64,000 nt of DNA from Bacteroidota bacterium (GCA_018266775.1 JAFDZS010000001.1:310001-374000), one strand, 5' to 3'; shown: positions 27,178-35,605, numbered from the stretch's first letter. Numbers and translations: made by a program. The notes: generated by a model from the sequence alone, not told the origin.

Positions 27178-28065
27178 TTATTTAATCAACTTTTTCACTG
27201 CCAGCCATTCTGCTAATCTTTCTATCCATGTATCGCTGGTAACATGCTGCACCCGCATCCCAAAACCATGGCCTCCCTGGTTGTATACATGCAGCTCAAC
27301 ATCTTTTTTAGCGGTGTTCCATGCAGTAAATAAATCAATGCTGTGTGATTGTAAATTCAATGGATCATTTGCAGCAACTGCAATAAACATGGGCGGCGCA
27401 TCTTCAGCAACAGTGCCCTGCATAGCTTTTGGAAAAAAAGCATATACAGGAACAACAAAGTTGGGTTTGTTTTCACGAGTATAATTAAATGCAGCAGCTG
27501 CAGCTACTGTTCCGCCTGCAGAAAAACCCATGATGCCAATTTTATTCGAGTCAATATTAAATTCTTTTGCATGCGCCCTTACATACGCAATTGCTGCTTT
27601 GCCATCTGCAATACTATAGGGCACATCATCCATTTGCTGCTTTTGTTTTTCTTTGTCGCCGCCATGCACCGCATCGTTAAAATACTGCACCGGATTGGTG
27701 GTGTTAATATGCGCCAACCGGTATTTTAATACAAAGCAAGTCACTCCTTTTTTCACTAACCAATTCGCTTCATCATATCCTTCATTCCCCATCAGCAATG
27801 CAAGGAATCCACCACCGGGGCAAATGATGAGTGCTGTACCATTAGCTACAGCAGAATCAGGCGTGAAGATGGTTAAACTGGGCTTGGTAACATTGTAAGC
27901 CACCTGCGTTTTCCACGCATTATTATTGTCAATGCCTTCTTCCCAATTCCAGTTTTCAGAACCCGGTGCTGCACCGGTATAAATTTGAACCACTTTGTGT
28001 TGCCCATATAGTGTACTGCTTACAGTGAGTATTGTAAAAAATAATACTGTAATTTTTTTCAGCAT
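27178..28065 (-). CDS. Secreted alpha/beta-hydrolase (acetyl-xylan-esterase-like)
   Basis: A 295-residue alpha/beta hydrolase with a signal peptide (1-21). The oxyanion segment PGGGF is at 83-87. The nucleophile elbow GFSAG places Ser182, and the probable rest of the triad is Asp234 (AANDP) and His266 (GGHGFG). The start (VVQIYTGAAPGSENW) is that of the esterase/lipase family often annotated as acetyl xylan esterase or xylanase accessory in Bacteroidota. It probably removes acyl groups from plant polysaccharides in the periplasm. It lies last in a three-gene minus-strand cluster, 52 nt after an oxidoreductase gene. The substrate is inferred from family and context only. Confidence 0.88.
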   Translation of the reverse strand: MLKKITVLFFTILTVSSTLYGQHKVVQIYTGAAPGSENWNWEEGIDNNNAWKTQVAYNVTKPSLTIFTPDSAVANGTALIICPGGGFLALLMGNEGYDEANWLVKKGVTCFVLKYRLAHINTTNPVQYFNDAVHGGDKEKQKQQMDDVPYSIADGKAAIAYVRAHAKEFNIDSNKIGIMGFSAGGTVAAAAAFNYTRENKPNFVVPVYAFFPKAMQGTVAEDAPPMFIAVAANDPLNLQSHSIDLFTAWNTAKKDVELHVYNQGGHGFGMRVQHVTSDTWIERLAEWLAVKKLIK

Positions 28066-28117
28066 GGCGTAATGGATTTATTATTTAACTGTAATGATGT
28101 GTATAGTCAGATAAAGC

Positions 28118-29293
28118 TTATTTTTTCAGCTTCATCGTTCTTGCTTTCTTCTGCGCCAGCAATGCCATCTCCGTAGCTAAAAAGCAATGGTGCTGTGTCA
28201 TGGCCGTGTCGGTTCTGTTCAGTACATCATCCACCAGTCTTGGGCCAAAGGGCAACACTTCATTATTGCAATCAATATGAACCATTTCTTTTTTATTGGC
28301 CATGTATAAATGATTGCCGCCTTTAAGGCCGGAAGCAATGTCTGTATTTTTTCTTACTTCAATAAAACCATCGGTACCCAAAATGGTTAAGCGGCCATCG
28401 CCCCAGGTATCTAATCCATCAGGCGTAAACCAGTCTACACGGATGTAACCGGTGCCGCCATTGCCACTCAGCATCACATCACCAAAATCTTCAAACAAAG
28501 GTTTATCGGGATGATGCACATTGCCGGTTTGCGACATCAATACTTCTGCTTCGGTGGAACCGGTGAAATGTAAGTACTGATCAAACTGGTGAGAGCCGAT
28601 ATCGGTAAGGATGCCGCCAAATCTTTTCTTATCCCAAAACCAATCCGGGCGAACCGCCAAACCTGTTTTACCAATGCCGTTAAAAATTCTGTGTGGTGCT
28701 AAGTTTACTGTTTGTATCACCTGGCCAATAGCGCCTTCTGCCACCAGCTTGCTGGCTTTTTCAGTAGCCTTGTTTTCAAAACGTTCACTGTACATGATGG
28801 AGTAAATGCGTTTGGTTTGCTGCTGTACTTTTTTTACCGCAGCAAATTGCTCCAGCGTAATGATGCCCGGCTTATCGGTAAGATAATCTTTTCCATGCTG
28901 CATTACCCGAATGCCCAGCGGTGCCCTTTCATCGGGTATGCCTGAACTTAATACTAATTGTATGGAAGGGTCTTCCAAAATTTCCGCTTCGCTTTTTGCC
29001 ATCTTTGCTTCAGGATAATTTTTTAAAAATGCAGCAGACAAATCTTCCTGTTTGGCATATAAAGCCACCAGTTCCCCACCACCTCTTTTAATAGCATCGG
29101 TCATTCCATAAATATGCGGGTGATCGATGTTGATCACCGCAAATTTTATTCTGCCCGCAACAACGGGTTTAATTTTTGGCGGGGCGATGGTTTGTGATTT
29201 GACAGTACCGGTAAAACCGGAAAATAAATACGCACCGGATAACAGAGAAGCTTCTTTTAAAAACTTACGGCGATTGGAATGGTTGTGGCTCAT
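28118..29293 (-). CDS. Gfo/Idh/MocA-family oxidoreductase, exported
   Basis: A 391-residue protein with a Tat-like leader (NRRKFLKEASLLSGAY, 7-22), so it probably acts in the periplasm. The Rossmann part begins near 48 (IKFAVINIDHPHIYGM), with the usual GxGxxG glycines replaced, and the family's EKP motif appears as DKP (LTDKPGIITLEQF). The second half has the GGILTDIGSHQFDQYLHF segment typical of the substrate domain, with His in the expected catalytic region. Members oxidise or epimerise sugars and cyclitols with NAD(P). The degenerate nucleotide-binding loop makes the cofactor use uncertain. It is probably cotranscribed with the hydrolase downstream; the upstream oxidoreductase is 147 nt away across an intergenic palindrome. 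Confidence 0.87.
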   Translation of the reverse strand: MSHNHSNRRKFLKEASLLSGAYLFSGFTGTVKSQTIAPPKIKPVVAGRIKFAVINIDHPHIYGMTDAIKRGGGELVALYAKQEDLSAAFLKNYPEAKMAKSEAEILEDPSIQLVLSSGIPDERAPLGIRVMQHGKDYLTDKPGIITLEQFAAVKKVQQQTKRIYSIMYSERFENKATEKASKLVAEGAIGQVIQTVNLAPHRIFNGIGKTGLAVRPDWFWDKKRFGGILTDIGSHQFDQYLHFTGSTEAEVLMSQTGNVHHPDKPLFEDFGDVMLSGNGGTGYIRVDWFTPDGLDTWGDGRLTILGTDGFIEVRKNTDIASGLKGGNHLYMANKKEMVHIDCNNEVLPFGPRLVDDVLNRTDTAMTQHHCFLATEMALLAQKKARTMKLKK

Positions 29294-29370
29294 GATGTGT
29301 TTTTTAAAATGATTTGATAGATGATAGCTTTGAAATTATCAATAAGATGGCCGCAGATGCGCAGATTAGT

Positions 29371-29398
29371 CATGGTCTGACGTCCACGTCTGACCATG
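29371..29398. repeat. Short dispersed palindrome, copy 1 of the TGACGT type
   Basis: Arms CATGGTC-T-GACGT (29371-29383) and ACGTC-T-GACCATG (29386-29398) around CC, with one central T/T mismatch in the stem. The core recurs nearly unchanged at 63035-63058, so this is a dispersed intergenic element and not a gene-specific operator. Confidence 0.6.
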
Positions 29399-29440
29399 TA
29401 AACGAATATGATTGATATGTTTGCTGCTGCTGCATAAAAT

Positions 29441-30841
29441 TTACTCCAAACCTTTTATTTGATAAGGAAAACGGTGTGGCCTGTTCAGCATGCTGTTGGC
29501 CACATCATCATTAATGAAGCGTTCATTCATCGGGTCCCAGTACACTTTGCGTTTTAACTTCATGGCAATATGATGAATTAAACAGGTGGAGCAGGCACGG
29601 TGTCCCACTTCAACAGGAGAAATGGGCGGCAGGCGGCTTTCAATACAGTCTAACCAGTTGCCATGCTGTTCATTGCTTTTATATAAATGAATTTCATTGT
29701 CACCAATTACAGAAGTAATGATCTTATCATCACTTGCGGTTAAAGCTTTGGCATTAGAGGTGGCCTGTACAGGATCGCTGGCACTGGCGCGGTAATCGCC
29801 ACGGGTAACAAAGATCCATCCTTTGGTACCTTCAAATTTTACACCGTTAGGAATTTCATTGCTGATGATCATCTTCACGCCGTTGGCATAAATACCTTCA
29901 CTTCTGAAAACGCCATGCACATCCCACAAACCACTTTGTGGAAATTGTGCTGTGCCGGAAACTTCAACAGGGCCGGTATATTCCGTATTCATGGCCCAGT
30001 GTGCACTGTCAACATGATGTGCACCCCAACCGGTAATCATGCCAGCACCAAACTGTTCCATGCGCAGCCATCCGGGCCTGCTGTAATCATTTTGCGGGTG
30101 CACTCTTTTCTCCGTATAATAAACATAAGGGGTGGAACCCAACCATGCTTCATAGTTCAGGTTTTTAGGAATAGGCATTTCAGGTTCTTCGTTGCCGGAA
30201 GGATCGCCGGGTAAACCCACATACACCATTTTTAAATCGCCAATGCGGCCATTGCGTACTAACTCTGCCGCATACCTGAATTGTGTTGATGAACGTTGCT
30301 GACTTCCAATCTGTAAAATCCTGCCGGTGCGGTGTACGGCGTTGCTCAACGCCCTTCCTTCTGCAATGGTTAAAGAAGCAGGTTTTTGCAGGTACACATC
30401 TTTACCCGCTTCCACTGCATGAATGCCGAGGTAGGCATGCGAGTGATCGGGTGTGCTGATCAATACTGCATCAATATCTTTATTGAGTAATAGTTCCCGG
30501 TGGTCATTATACATGGTAACACCATCATACGGGGCGCCGGTTTTTTTAGCATAAAAATCATTCACATAAGTTTTGCCTTCGCCCAGCCGCTTACTGTCTA
30601 CATCGCACACAGCTATAATCCTGGCTTTATCATACTTCAGCGTTTCGGCCATATCATGTTCGCGGGAAATTCTGCCCACACCAATAGCACCAATATTGAT
30701 TCGGTTACTGGGAGAATATTTTCCAAATACAGAAGCAGGTACAATAGTGGGAAACCCGCTGACAGATAAAGTGGTTAACGCACCGGCTTTTAAGCTGTTT
30801 TTTACGAAGCTGCGGCGGTCAAATTTTTTTGGCCCTGGCAT
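29441..30841 (-). CDS. Gfo/Idh/MocA-family oxidoreductase, Tat-exported
   Basis: A 466-residue oxidoreductase with a twin-arginine leader (FDRRSFVKNSLKAGA, 7-21). The Rossmann fold starts near 46 with INIGAIGVGRIS (GxGxxx nucleotide loop) and AVCDVD closing the second strand. STPDHSHA is the usual TPxxxH strip, and the family's EKP is present as QKP (YLQKPASL). The C-terminal domain includes GAGMITGWGAHHVDSAHWA with the expected His residues. It belongs to the secreted Bacteroidota branch often found in sugar-degradation loci; some relatives act as glycosidases by an oxidation/elimination route, but nothing here settles that. It is the first gene of the cluster ending at the esterase. Confidence 0.9.
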   Translation of the reverse strand: MPGPKKFDRRSFVKNSLKAGALTTLSVSGFPTIVPASVFGKYSPSNRINIGAIGVGRISREHDMAETLKYDKARIIAVCDVDSKRLGEGKTYVNDFYAKKTGAPYDGVTMYNDHRELLLNKDIDAVLISTPDHSHAYLGIHAVEAGKDVYLQKPASLTIAEGRALSNAVHRTGRILQIGSQQRSSTQFRYAAELVRNGRIGDLKMVYVGLPGDPSGNEEPEMPIPKNLNYEAWLGSTPYVYYTEKRVHPQNDYSRPGWLRMEQFGAGMITGWGAHHVDSAHWAMNTEYTGPVEVSGTAQFPQSGLWDVHGVFRSEGIYANGVKMIISNEIPNGVKFEGTKGWIFVTRGDYRASASDPVQATSNAKALTASDDKIITSVIGDNEIHLYKSNEQHGNWLDCIESRLPPISPVEVGHRACSTCLIHHIAMKLKRKVYWDPMNERFINDDVANSMLNRPHRFPYQIKGLE

Positions 30842-31119
30842 ACATTAAAAATTAAAAAGTTTACATTATACAAGCAGTGAGCAACAACCCTGTTTTCAAA
30901 TCATACAGACGCAATACGGGAGAGAGGATGAATGTAAGAAGATTTATCAGATATACAAAATAAGATTGAAGCCTTGTGTACTGCAGAAAGAAAATCACAA
31001 GAATACTTTGCAGATATCCATAATGCAATAAAAATTTGTTGTTGCAACTTTGGTAAATGCAATATCAGTTTTACAGGATACTTTGCCATAAACCGGTGAA
31101 CAGGATATACTCACCGCGG

Positions 31120-32463
31120 TTACCCAAACACCAGCGTAAACACCGTACCCTCTCCTTCCTTACTCTGCACTAAAATATTGCCTTTGTGCAGCAGCATAAT
31201 TTGTTTGCATAAACTGAGGCCGATACCACTGCCGCTTTTTTTAGTGCTGAAGAAGGGAATAAAAATTTTGTCGAGCAACTCCGGGGCAATGCCGCTGCCA
31301 TTATCAGATACCCGTATCAATAATTTATTATGATCCTGAACAGCGGACAGTAAAATGCGGGGCTGTGCTTTTTCTTTTACGGCTTCAATAGCATTTACCA
31401 CCAGGTTAATAAGCACCTGTTCAATTAAATTAATATCGATGGAACAGGTAAGGTGCGGATCTTTTAAAATTACTTCCAGTTCAATATGCTTCTGGTCCAG
31501 CGTAGGCTGCATGAGTGCATAGAGATTTTCAAAAAGGTCACGCACAAAAACTTTTTTCAAATTGGGTGTAGTGATCTTATTCAGGTTGCGGTAGGTTTCA
31601 GTAAATTTCAATAAACCCTCGCTGCGGCGCTGAATGGTTTCCAGCCCCAGTTCCAGGTCATCCATTGTGCCGTTATCTGCCGCAGGCGCTGCATGTGCCT
31701 GTGCCAGCCGGTTTTTTAAAGTGCCCGCCAAAGATGAAATGGGCGCAACAGAATTCATAATCTCATGCGTCATCACACTCAATAATTTTTGCCAGGCTTT
31801 GGCTTCAGTTTCATCCAGGGCTTCATTGATATTCTGGCAGGCAATGACCTTGTTTAATTTATTTTCTGTTTGAAAAACAGTGGCGGCTAAAAGAATTTTA
31901 AGCGGCCGGTTATCTTTGGTGATCGATACCACTTTGGTTTCGCCGGGGCGTATGTCAATCGCTTCACGATACAATACAGCATCACGTTTTTCCAATGAAT
32001 GAATGGTTTTTAAATACGGTATCTCCATCATCCGCTTAAAAGTATCATTCATCCAGTTCAGTTCCCCACTTTCTGTTTCGTAAGAAATAATACCGGTATC
32101 CACCAGCTCCAGGATTTTCTGCAGGTATTGATACTGCACTTCCTTTTCTTTACTGATTACTTTGAAGGTGGTGTTGATTTCATTAAAACCCTGGCGCAGC
32201 GGTTGTAATTCTGCAGGCGCATGTTTTACATTAAAATAGCGGGAGAAATCGCGGTAATGAATACTCTCTACAAATTCCTGCACTTCATCCTGTGCTTTTT
32301 GCATCATGCGGTACACATCATACATCAAAATAAGTGCCGCGGCACCAAGAATAATGATGAACAAATAATTTGCCTGCACTACAAACCATGCCGCAGCCAC
32401 CAGTATGCCAAACAGCAATACTAATTTTAATAACAGGCGCCATTCCAATTTTTTAAATATCAT
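31120..32463 (-). CDS. Intramembrane-type sensor histidine kinase, partner of the NtrC-family regulator
   Basis: A 447-residue kinase. Two membrane helices (~9-29 and ~33-52) are joined by only a few residues, so there is no periplasmic sensor domain. A HAMP-like linker and a PAS-like region (~105-215) follow. The phospho-acceptor is H233 in SVMTHEIMNS. The ATPase domain shows the N box (NLVVNAIEA, 353-361), G1 (DNGSGI, 387-392), F box (FIPFFSTK, 401-408) and G2 (GSGIGL, 411-416). This is the NtrB/NtrY-like class that pairs with sigma-54 activators. Its start overlaps the end of the regulator gene by 11 bp, so translation is probably coupled. Stimulus unknown; sensing within the membrane or through the neighbouring transporter is an inference. 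Confidence 0.95.
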   Translation of the reverse strand: MIFKKLEWRLLLKLVLLFGILVAAAWFVVQANYLFIIILGAAALILMYDVYRMMQKAQDEVQEFVESIHYRDFSRYFNVKHAPAELQPLRQGFNEINTTFKVISKEKEVQYQYLQKILELVDTGIISYETESGELNWMNDTFKRMMEIPYLKTIHSLEKRDAVLYREAIDIRPGETKVVSITKDNRPLKILLAATVFQTENKLNKVIACQNINEALDETEAKAWQKLLSVMTHEIMNSVAPISSLAGTLKNRLAQAHAAPAADNGTMDDLELGLETIQRRSEGLLKFTETYRNLNKITTPNLKKVFVRDLFENLYALMQPTLDQKHIELEVILKDPHLTCSIDINLIEQVLINLVVNAIEAVKEKAQPRILLSAVQDHNKLLIRVSDNGSGIAPELLDKIFIPFFSTKKSGSGIGLSLCKQIMLLHKGNILVQSKEGEGTVFTLVFG

Positions 32464-33805
32464 ATTTGCTTAGTCTGCGGTAAAGGGCAGTTCGGGTTAA
32501 ACCCAATTCTTTGGCAGCTTTGGTAATATTGCCATTGTGTTTTTCAATTACTTTTTGAATGGCGTTGCGTTCCACAGTGCTCAGCCTGAAATCGGTATCA
32601 TCATCAACAGCCTGTAACTGGTTTTCCAGCGATGAAAAGATCAGGTCATCATCAGTAATCTCATCCTGTTCGCTCATGATCACCGCACGCTCCATTACAT
32701 ACTGCAGCTCACGCACATTGCCGGGAAAATGATATTGCTGCAGCTTGTGCAGTGCAGCAGCATTCAGTTCCATATCAGGTTTAAAATATTTGGCTGCATA
32801 CAGTTTTACAAAATGTTTGGCCAGCAAGGCAATATCATCGCCACGTTTGCGTAAAGGGGGTATCGTAATTTCAACGGTGTTGATGCGGTACATCAAATCT
32901 TTCCTGAAACGGTTTTCATTGGCCAGTTCCATCATGGGCACATTGGTGGCACAGATCAAACGGATATCAATAGACGCAGGTTGATGGGAACCCAACCGCG
33001 TGATCTGCCGGTTTTGCAGTACCGTCAGCAACCTGGCCTGCTGGTGTAAAGTAATGTTTCCAATTTCATCTAAAAATAAAGTACCGGTATGGGCTGCTTC
33101 AAAGCGGCCCATACGGTCTTCCCGTGCATCGGTAAAAGCACCTTTTTTATAACCGAACAATTCACTTTCAAATAATGATTCTGTTAATGCACCCACATCC
33201 ACCTTTACAAAAGGCTGGCCGGCACGTAACGATTTTTCATGAATGGCCTTGGCCACTAAATCTTTACCCGTTCCGTTTTCACCCAGTATTAATATATTAG
33301 CATCGGTGGGCGCCACTTTTTCAATCTTCTTAAAAATATCCTGCATCACTTCTGAGTGGCCGAGTATACCGGTTGCAGCACTGCTGTTTTTAGTTTTTAT
33401 GGCCAAAGGCGATGGACCGGATTTCTGCAATAATTCTTTCATCGTATCCAGCAGGCGTTCATTATGCCAGGGCTTGATCATAAAATCGCCGGCGCCTTCT
33501 TTTAAAGAACGAACGGCCAGGTCAATATCGCCGTAAGCAGTGATCATGATGACTGCAGTATCCGGCGCCAGTTCTTTAATTTTTTTTAACCAGAAGATGC
33601 CTTCATTGCCGGTGTTGATAGAACTGTTGAAATTCATATCCAGCAAAATCAGGTCGAAATGTTTTTTGGGTAACAGTGTTTTAATGGCATCCGGGTTTTT
33701 TTCAATCATCACTTCCTTCACTTCTGTTTTCAGCAATAACCGTACCGCGGTAAGCACATCGGTATCATCATCAATAACCAGTATCGTGGCGTTCTTTAAT
33801 AACAT
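32453..33805 (-). CDS. NtrC-family sigma-54-dependent response regulator
   Basis: A 450-residue activator. The receiver domain has IDDD near the N-terminus, phospho-acceptor D56 (LILLDMNF), T89 and K111. The AAA+ domain shows Walker A GENGTGKD (175-182), the sigma-54 contact loop as GAFTDA (222-227) where the textbook loop is GAFTGA, Walker B GTLFLDEIG (241-249), and the later FRKDLMYRIN and FPGNVREL motifs. A Fis-type helix-turn-helix ends the protein (KAAKELGLTRTALYRRL). It should bind upstream enhancers and open sigma-54 promoters. It is divergent from the exporter operon across a 333-nt region that carries repeated sites, so that operon is the obvious target. Confidence 0.95.
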   Translation of the reverse strand: MLLKNATILVIDDDTDVLTAVRLLLKTEVKEVMIEKNPDAIKTLLPKKHFDLILLDMNFNSSINTGNEGIFWLKKIKELAPDTAVIMITAYGDIDLAVRSLKEGAGDFMIKPWHNERLLDTMKELLQKSGPSPLAIKTKNSSAATGILGHSEVMQDIFKKIEKVAPTDANILILGENGTGKDLVAKAIHEKSLRAGQPFVKVDVGALTESLFESELFGYKKGAFTDAREDRMGRFEAAHTGTLFLDEIGNITLHQQARLLTVLQNRQITRLGSHQPASIDIRLICATNVPMMELANENRFRKDLMYRINTVEITIPPLRKRGDDIALLAKHFVKLYAAKYFKPDMELNAAALHKLQQYHFPGNVRELQYVMERAVIMSEQDEITDDDLIFSSLENQLQAVDDDTDFRLSTVERNAIQKVIEKHNGNITKAAKELGLTRTALYRRLSKYDI

Positions 33806-33854
33806 ATTGCAACTAAAAATTCATCTGTTCATGCAATGCAATCGCATTTCATGC

Positions 33855-33952
33855 CAAATGTACAATTGCATGATAACAAAAACATTATTATTTAATGGTT
33901 TCAGCAACTGTATCAAAACCGTACACCTGTTGTTGCAAAATCGTACACTTGT
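33855..33952. promoter_or_regulatory. Enhancer-like direct repeats upstream of the exporter operon
   Basis: Two 16-nt direct repeats, AAAACCGTACACCTGT (33915-33930) and AAAATCGTACACTTGT (33937-33952), differ at two positions and start 22 bp apart, two helical turns. A related site with GTACAATTG lies at 33860-33868. Their place in the divergent region, next to an NtrC-family gene, suggests activator binding sites. Confidence 0.55.
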
Positions 33953-33999
33953 ATAAACAGTAAAAACCTAAAACATTGATAGTGAGTTGAAATAAAAAC

Positions 34000-34014
34000 T
34001 GGCACAGTGTTCAC
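34000..34014 (+). promoter_or_regulatory. Imperfect sigma-54-like promoter element
   Basis: TGGCAC at 34000-34005 is a perfect -24 element. The expected -12 element TTGC at 34011-34014 reads TCAC, so the usually invariant GC is AC. It lies 48 nt downstream of the nearest enhancer-like repeat and 125 nt before the membrane-fusion gene. The match is suggestive only. Confidence 0.3.
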
Positions 34015-34060
34015 AGGTAACAGCCAAACACAATCTTCCCGTGTTAGCCATGACATCAAC

Positions 34061-34089
34061 ATCATCCCGTACCTGCCAGTCGGGATGAT
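34061..34089 (+). promoter_or_regulatory. Leader hairpin before the exporter operon
   Basis: A perfect 9-bp inverted repeat ATCATCCCG (34061-34069) / CGGGATGAT (34081-34089) with an 11-nt loop, 50 nt upstream of the first gene. No T-run follows, so it is not an evident terminator. It may be a leader structure or a protein-binding site. Confidence 0.4.
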
Positions 34090-34138
34090 ACTTTTCAGCA
34101 GCGGCACCAAAGATTGTTCATAGCAGAAATCAATTTAC

Positions 34139-35392
34139 ATGGACAGAGTTATAGAAAAGAAAAAATGGAATACCAAACGCTTACTTACCATCGGTGGTAT
34201 TGCGGGCATTGTATTATTAATTGCAGGGTCAATTTATTTTACCTCCGGCAAAAGCAGGCTGAATGTGGACCTGGAAAGAATCACCATCAGCGAGGTAAAG
34301 AATGGCGTTTTTGAAGATGTTATTCCTGTTAACGGTGTGGTATTGCCGGAAACTTCCATTTACCTGGATGCACTGGAAGGTGGCCGCGTGGAAGAAAAAT
34401 ATGTGGAAGATGGCGCCATGATGAAAAAAGGCGAGCCTATTTTACGCCTGAGCAATACCGACCTGGAGCTGAGCCTCATTAACCAGGAAACATCGGTATT
34501 TAACCTGCTTACACAAATGCAGATCAGTAAAAATGCGGCGCAGCAAAATACGATTGGTAAACTGAACCAGGCCACCGATGTTGAAAATTCACTGAAAGAA
34601 GCAGAACGTATTTATAAGCTGGATAAAAAACTGTATGAAGAAAAAGTGATCGGCACACAGGAGTTTAAACAGGCAGAAAACAATTATAATTACCAGGTAC
34701 AGAAAAAGCAATTGTCGCAGGAAATTTTGAAGAAAGACTCCGTATCCTCCCAACAGGAAAGCAGCCAGGCACAACAAACGTACAGCCGTACACGAAATGC
34801 ACTGGATGTAATGCGCAAAAAAGTGGGCGACCTGATTGTAAGGGCACCGGTTGACGGTCAGCTGACTTCACTGGATGCAGAAATTGGCCAGTCCAAAAAC
34901 AAAGGGGAACGCCTGGGCCAGATTGACATTACCACAGGGTTTAAAGTACGGGTGGATGTGGATGAACACTACATTTCCCGTGTGTTTACCGGTTTAAAAG
35001 GCGAAGCTAATTTATCAGGTAAAAATTATAAACTGGTTATTAAAAAAGTATATACGCAGGTAACCAACAGCCGCTTCCAGGTAGATATGCAGTTTGCAGA
35101 CAGTGTTCCCGAAGGCATCCGCCGCGGACAAACCCTGCAGATACGCCTTGCATTAAGCGATGAAACACAGGCTTTGCTGGTACCCAAAGGCGGTTTTTAC
35201 CAGCAAACGGGCGGCAACTGGATCTTTAAAGTAAATGAAAGCGGAACAATGGCCTACAAAGTGGATATCATGATCAACCGCCAGAACCCGGAATACTTTG
35301 AAGTAATACAGGGATTAAAACCCGGCGATAAAGTGGTGACCAGCAGTTATGAAAACTATGGCAACATGCAGGAACTCATTCTTAAAAAATAA
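34139..35392 (+). CDS. Membrane fusion protein (HlyD/MacA-like) of the ABC exporter
   Basis: A 417-residue periplasmic adaptor. A basic N-terminus and one membrane helix (~15-35) anchor it to the inner membrane. The first lipoyl half is near 65-105 (NGVVLPETSIYLDALEGGRVEEKYVEDGAMMKKG is its span). A long alpha-hairpin runs through ~115-228, and the second lipoyl half is LIVRAPVDGQL (232-242). Beta-barrel and membrane-proximal parts follow to ~417 (LKPGDKVVTSSYENYGN). MacA-type adaptors join an inner-membrane MacB-like transporter to a TolC channel, and both partners lie downstream in this locus. It is the first gene of the operon. Confidence 0.93.
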   Translation: MDRVIEKKKWNTKRLLTIGGIAGIVLLIAGSIYFTSGKSRLNVDLERITISEVKNGVFEDVIPVNGVVLPETSIYLDALEGGRVEEKYVEDGAMMKKGEPILRLSNTDLELSLINQETSVFNLLTQMQISKNAAQQNTIGKLNQATDVENSLKEAERIYKLDKKLYEEKVIGTQEFKQAENNYNYQVQKKQLSQEILKKDSVSSQQESSQAQQTYSRTRNALDVMRKKVGDLIVRAPVDGQLTSLDAEIGQSKNKGERLGQIDITTGFKVRVDVDEHYISRVFTGLKGEANLSGKNYKLVIKKVYTQVTNSRFQVDMQFADSVPEGIRRGQTLQIRLALSDETQALLVPKGGFYQQTGGNWIFKVNESGTMAYKVDIMINRQNPEYFEVIQGLKPGDKVVTSSYENYGNMQELILKK

Positions 35393-35410
35393 ACCCAAAA
35401 AAGTATAGTC

Positions 35411-35605
35411 ATGAAACTTATTGTAATCATTGCAGGGATTGTGCTTACCGTATTGCTGCTGCAAACCAACAATTCGTTTGCCAATTCCGATTGTAAGGAA
35501 ATGTGCTGCAGTACATCAACCATTACTGCACCAGCAATACATGCGGTTGACATTGAACCCGACTACGATCCATTCACCATCTTAATCCCCGGCAATCATC
35601 TTTAA
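35411..35605 (+). CDS. Small secreted cysteine-containing peptide within the exporter operon
   Basis: A 64-residue product starting 18 nt after the adaptor gene and ending 11 nt before the ATPase gene, which argues strongly that it is real. Residues 1-24 form a signal peptide (hydrophobic IVIIAGIVLTVLLLQ, then NSFA before the likely cleavage). The mature ~40 residues hold a CKEMCC cluster, then a neutral Thr/Ala stretch and an acidic, Pro-containing tail (VDIEPDYDPFTILIP). There is no lipobox. I do not recognise a family. It could be the exporter's substrate, a periplasmic signal or sensor, or a small accessory subunit; nothing in the sequence decides among these. Confidence 0.7.
   Translation: MKLIVIIAGIVLTVLLLQTNNSFANSDCKEMCCSTSTITAPAIHAVDIEPDYDPFTILIPGNHL

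Noticed and set aside
30901-31089. 62-codon open frame on the minus strand between the oxidoreductase and the kinase genes
   Set aside because: The composition looks like translated AT-rich intergenic DNA, with no domain and no fitting promoter or neighbour spacing.
31094-31116. Inverted repeat CGGTGA/TCACCG just after the kinase stop
   Set aside because: A 6-bp stem with a long loop and no T-run on the transcribed strand; not a convincing terminator.
33806-33870. TTGGCAT...TTGC string on the minus strand as a sigma-54 promoter for the regulator gene
   Set aside because: The GG-to-GC spacing is wrong (10 or 16 instead of 12), so it is not a valid -24/-12 pair.
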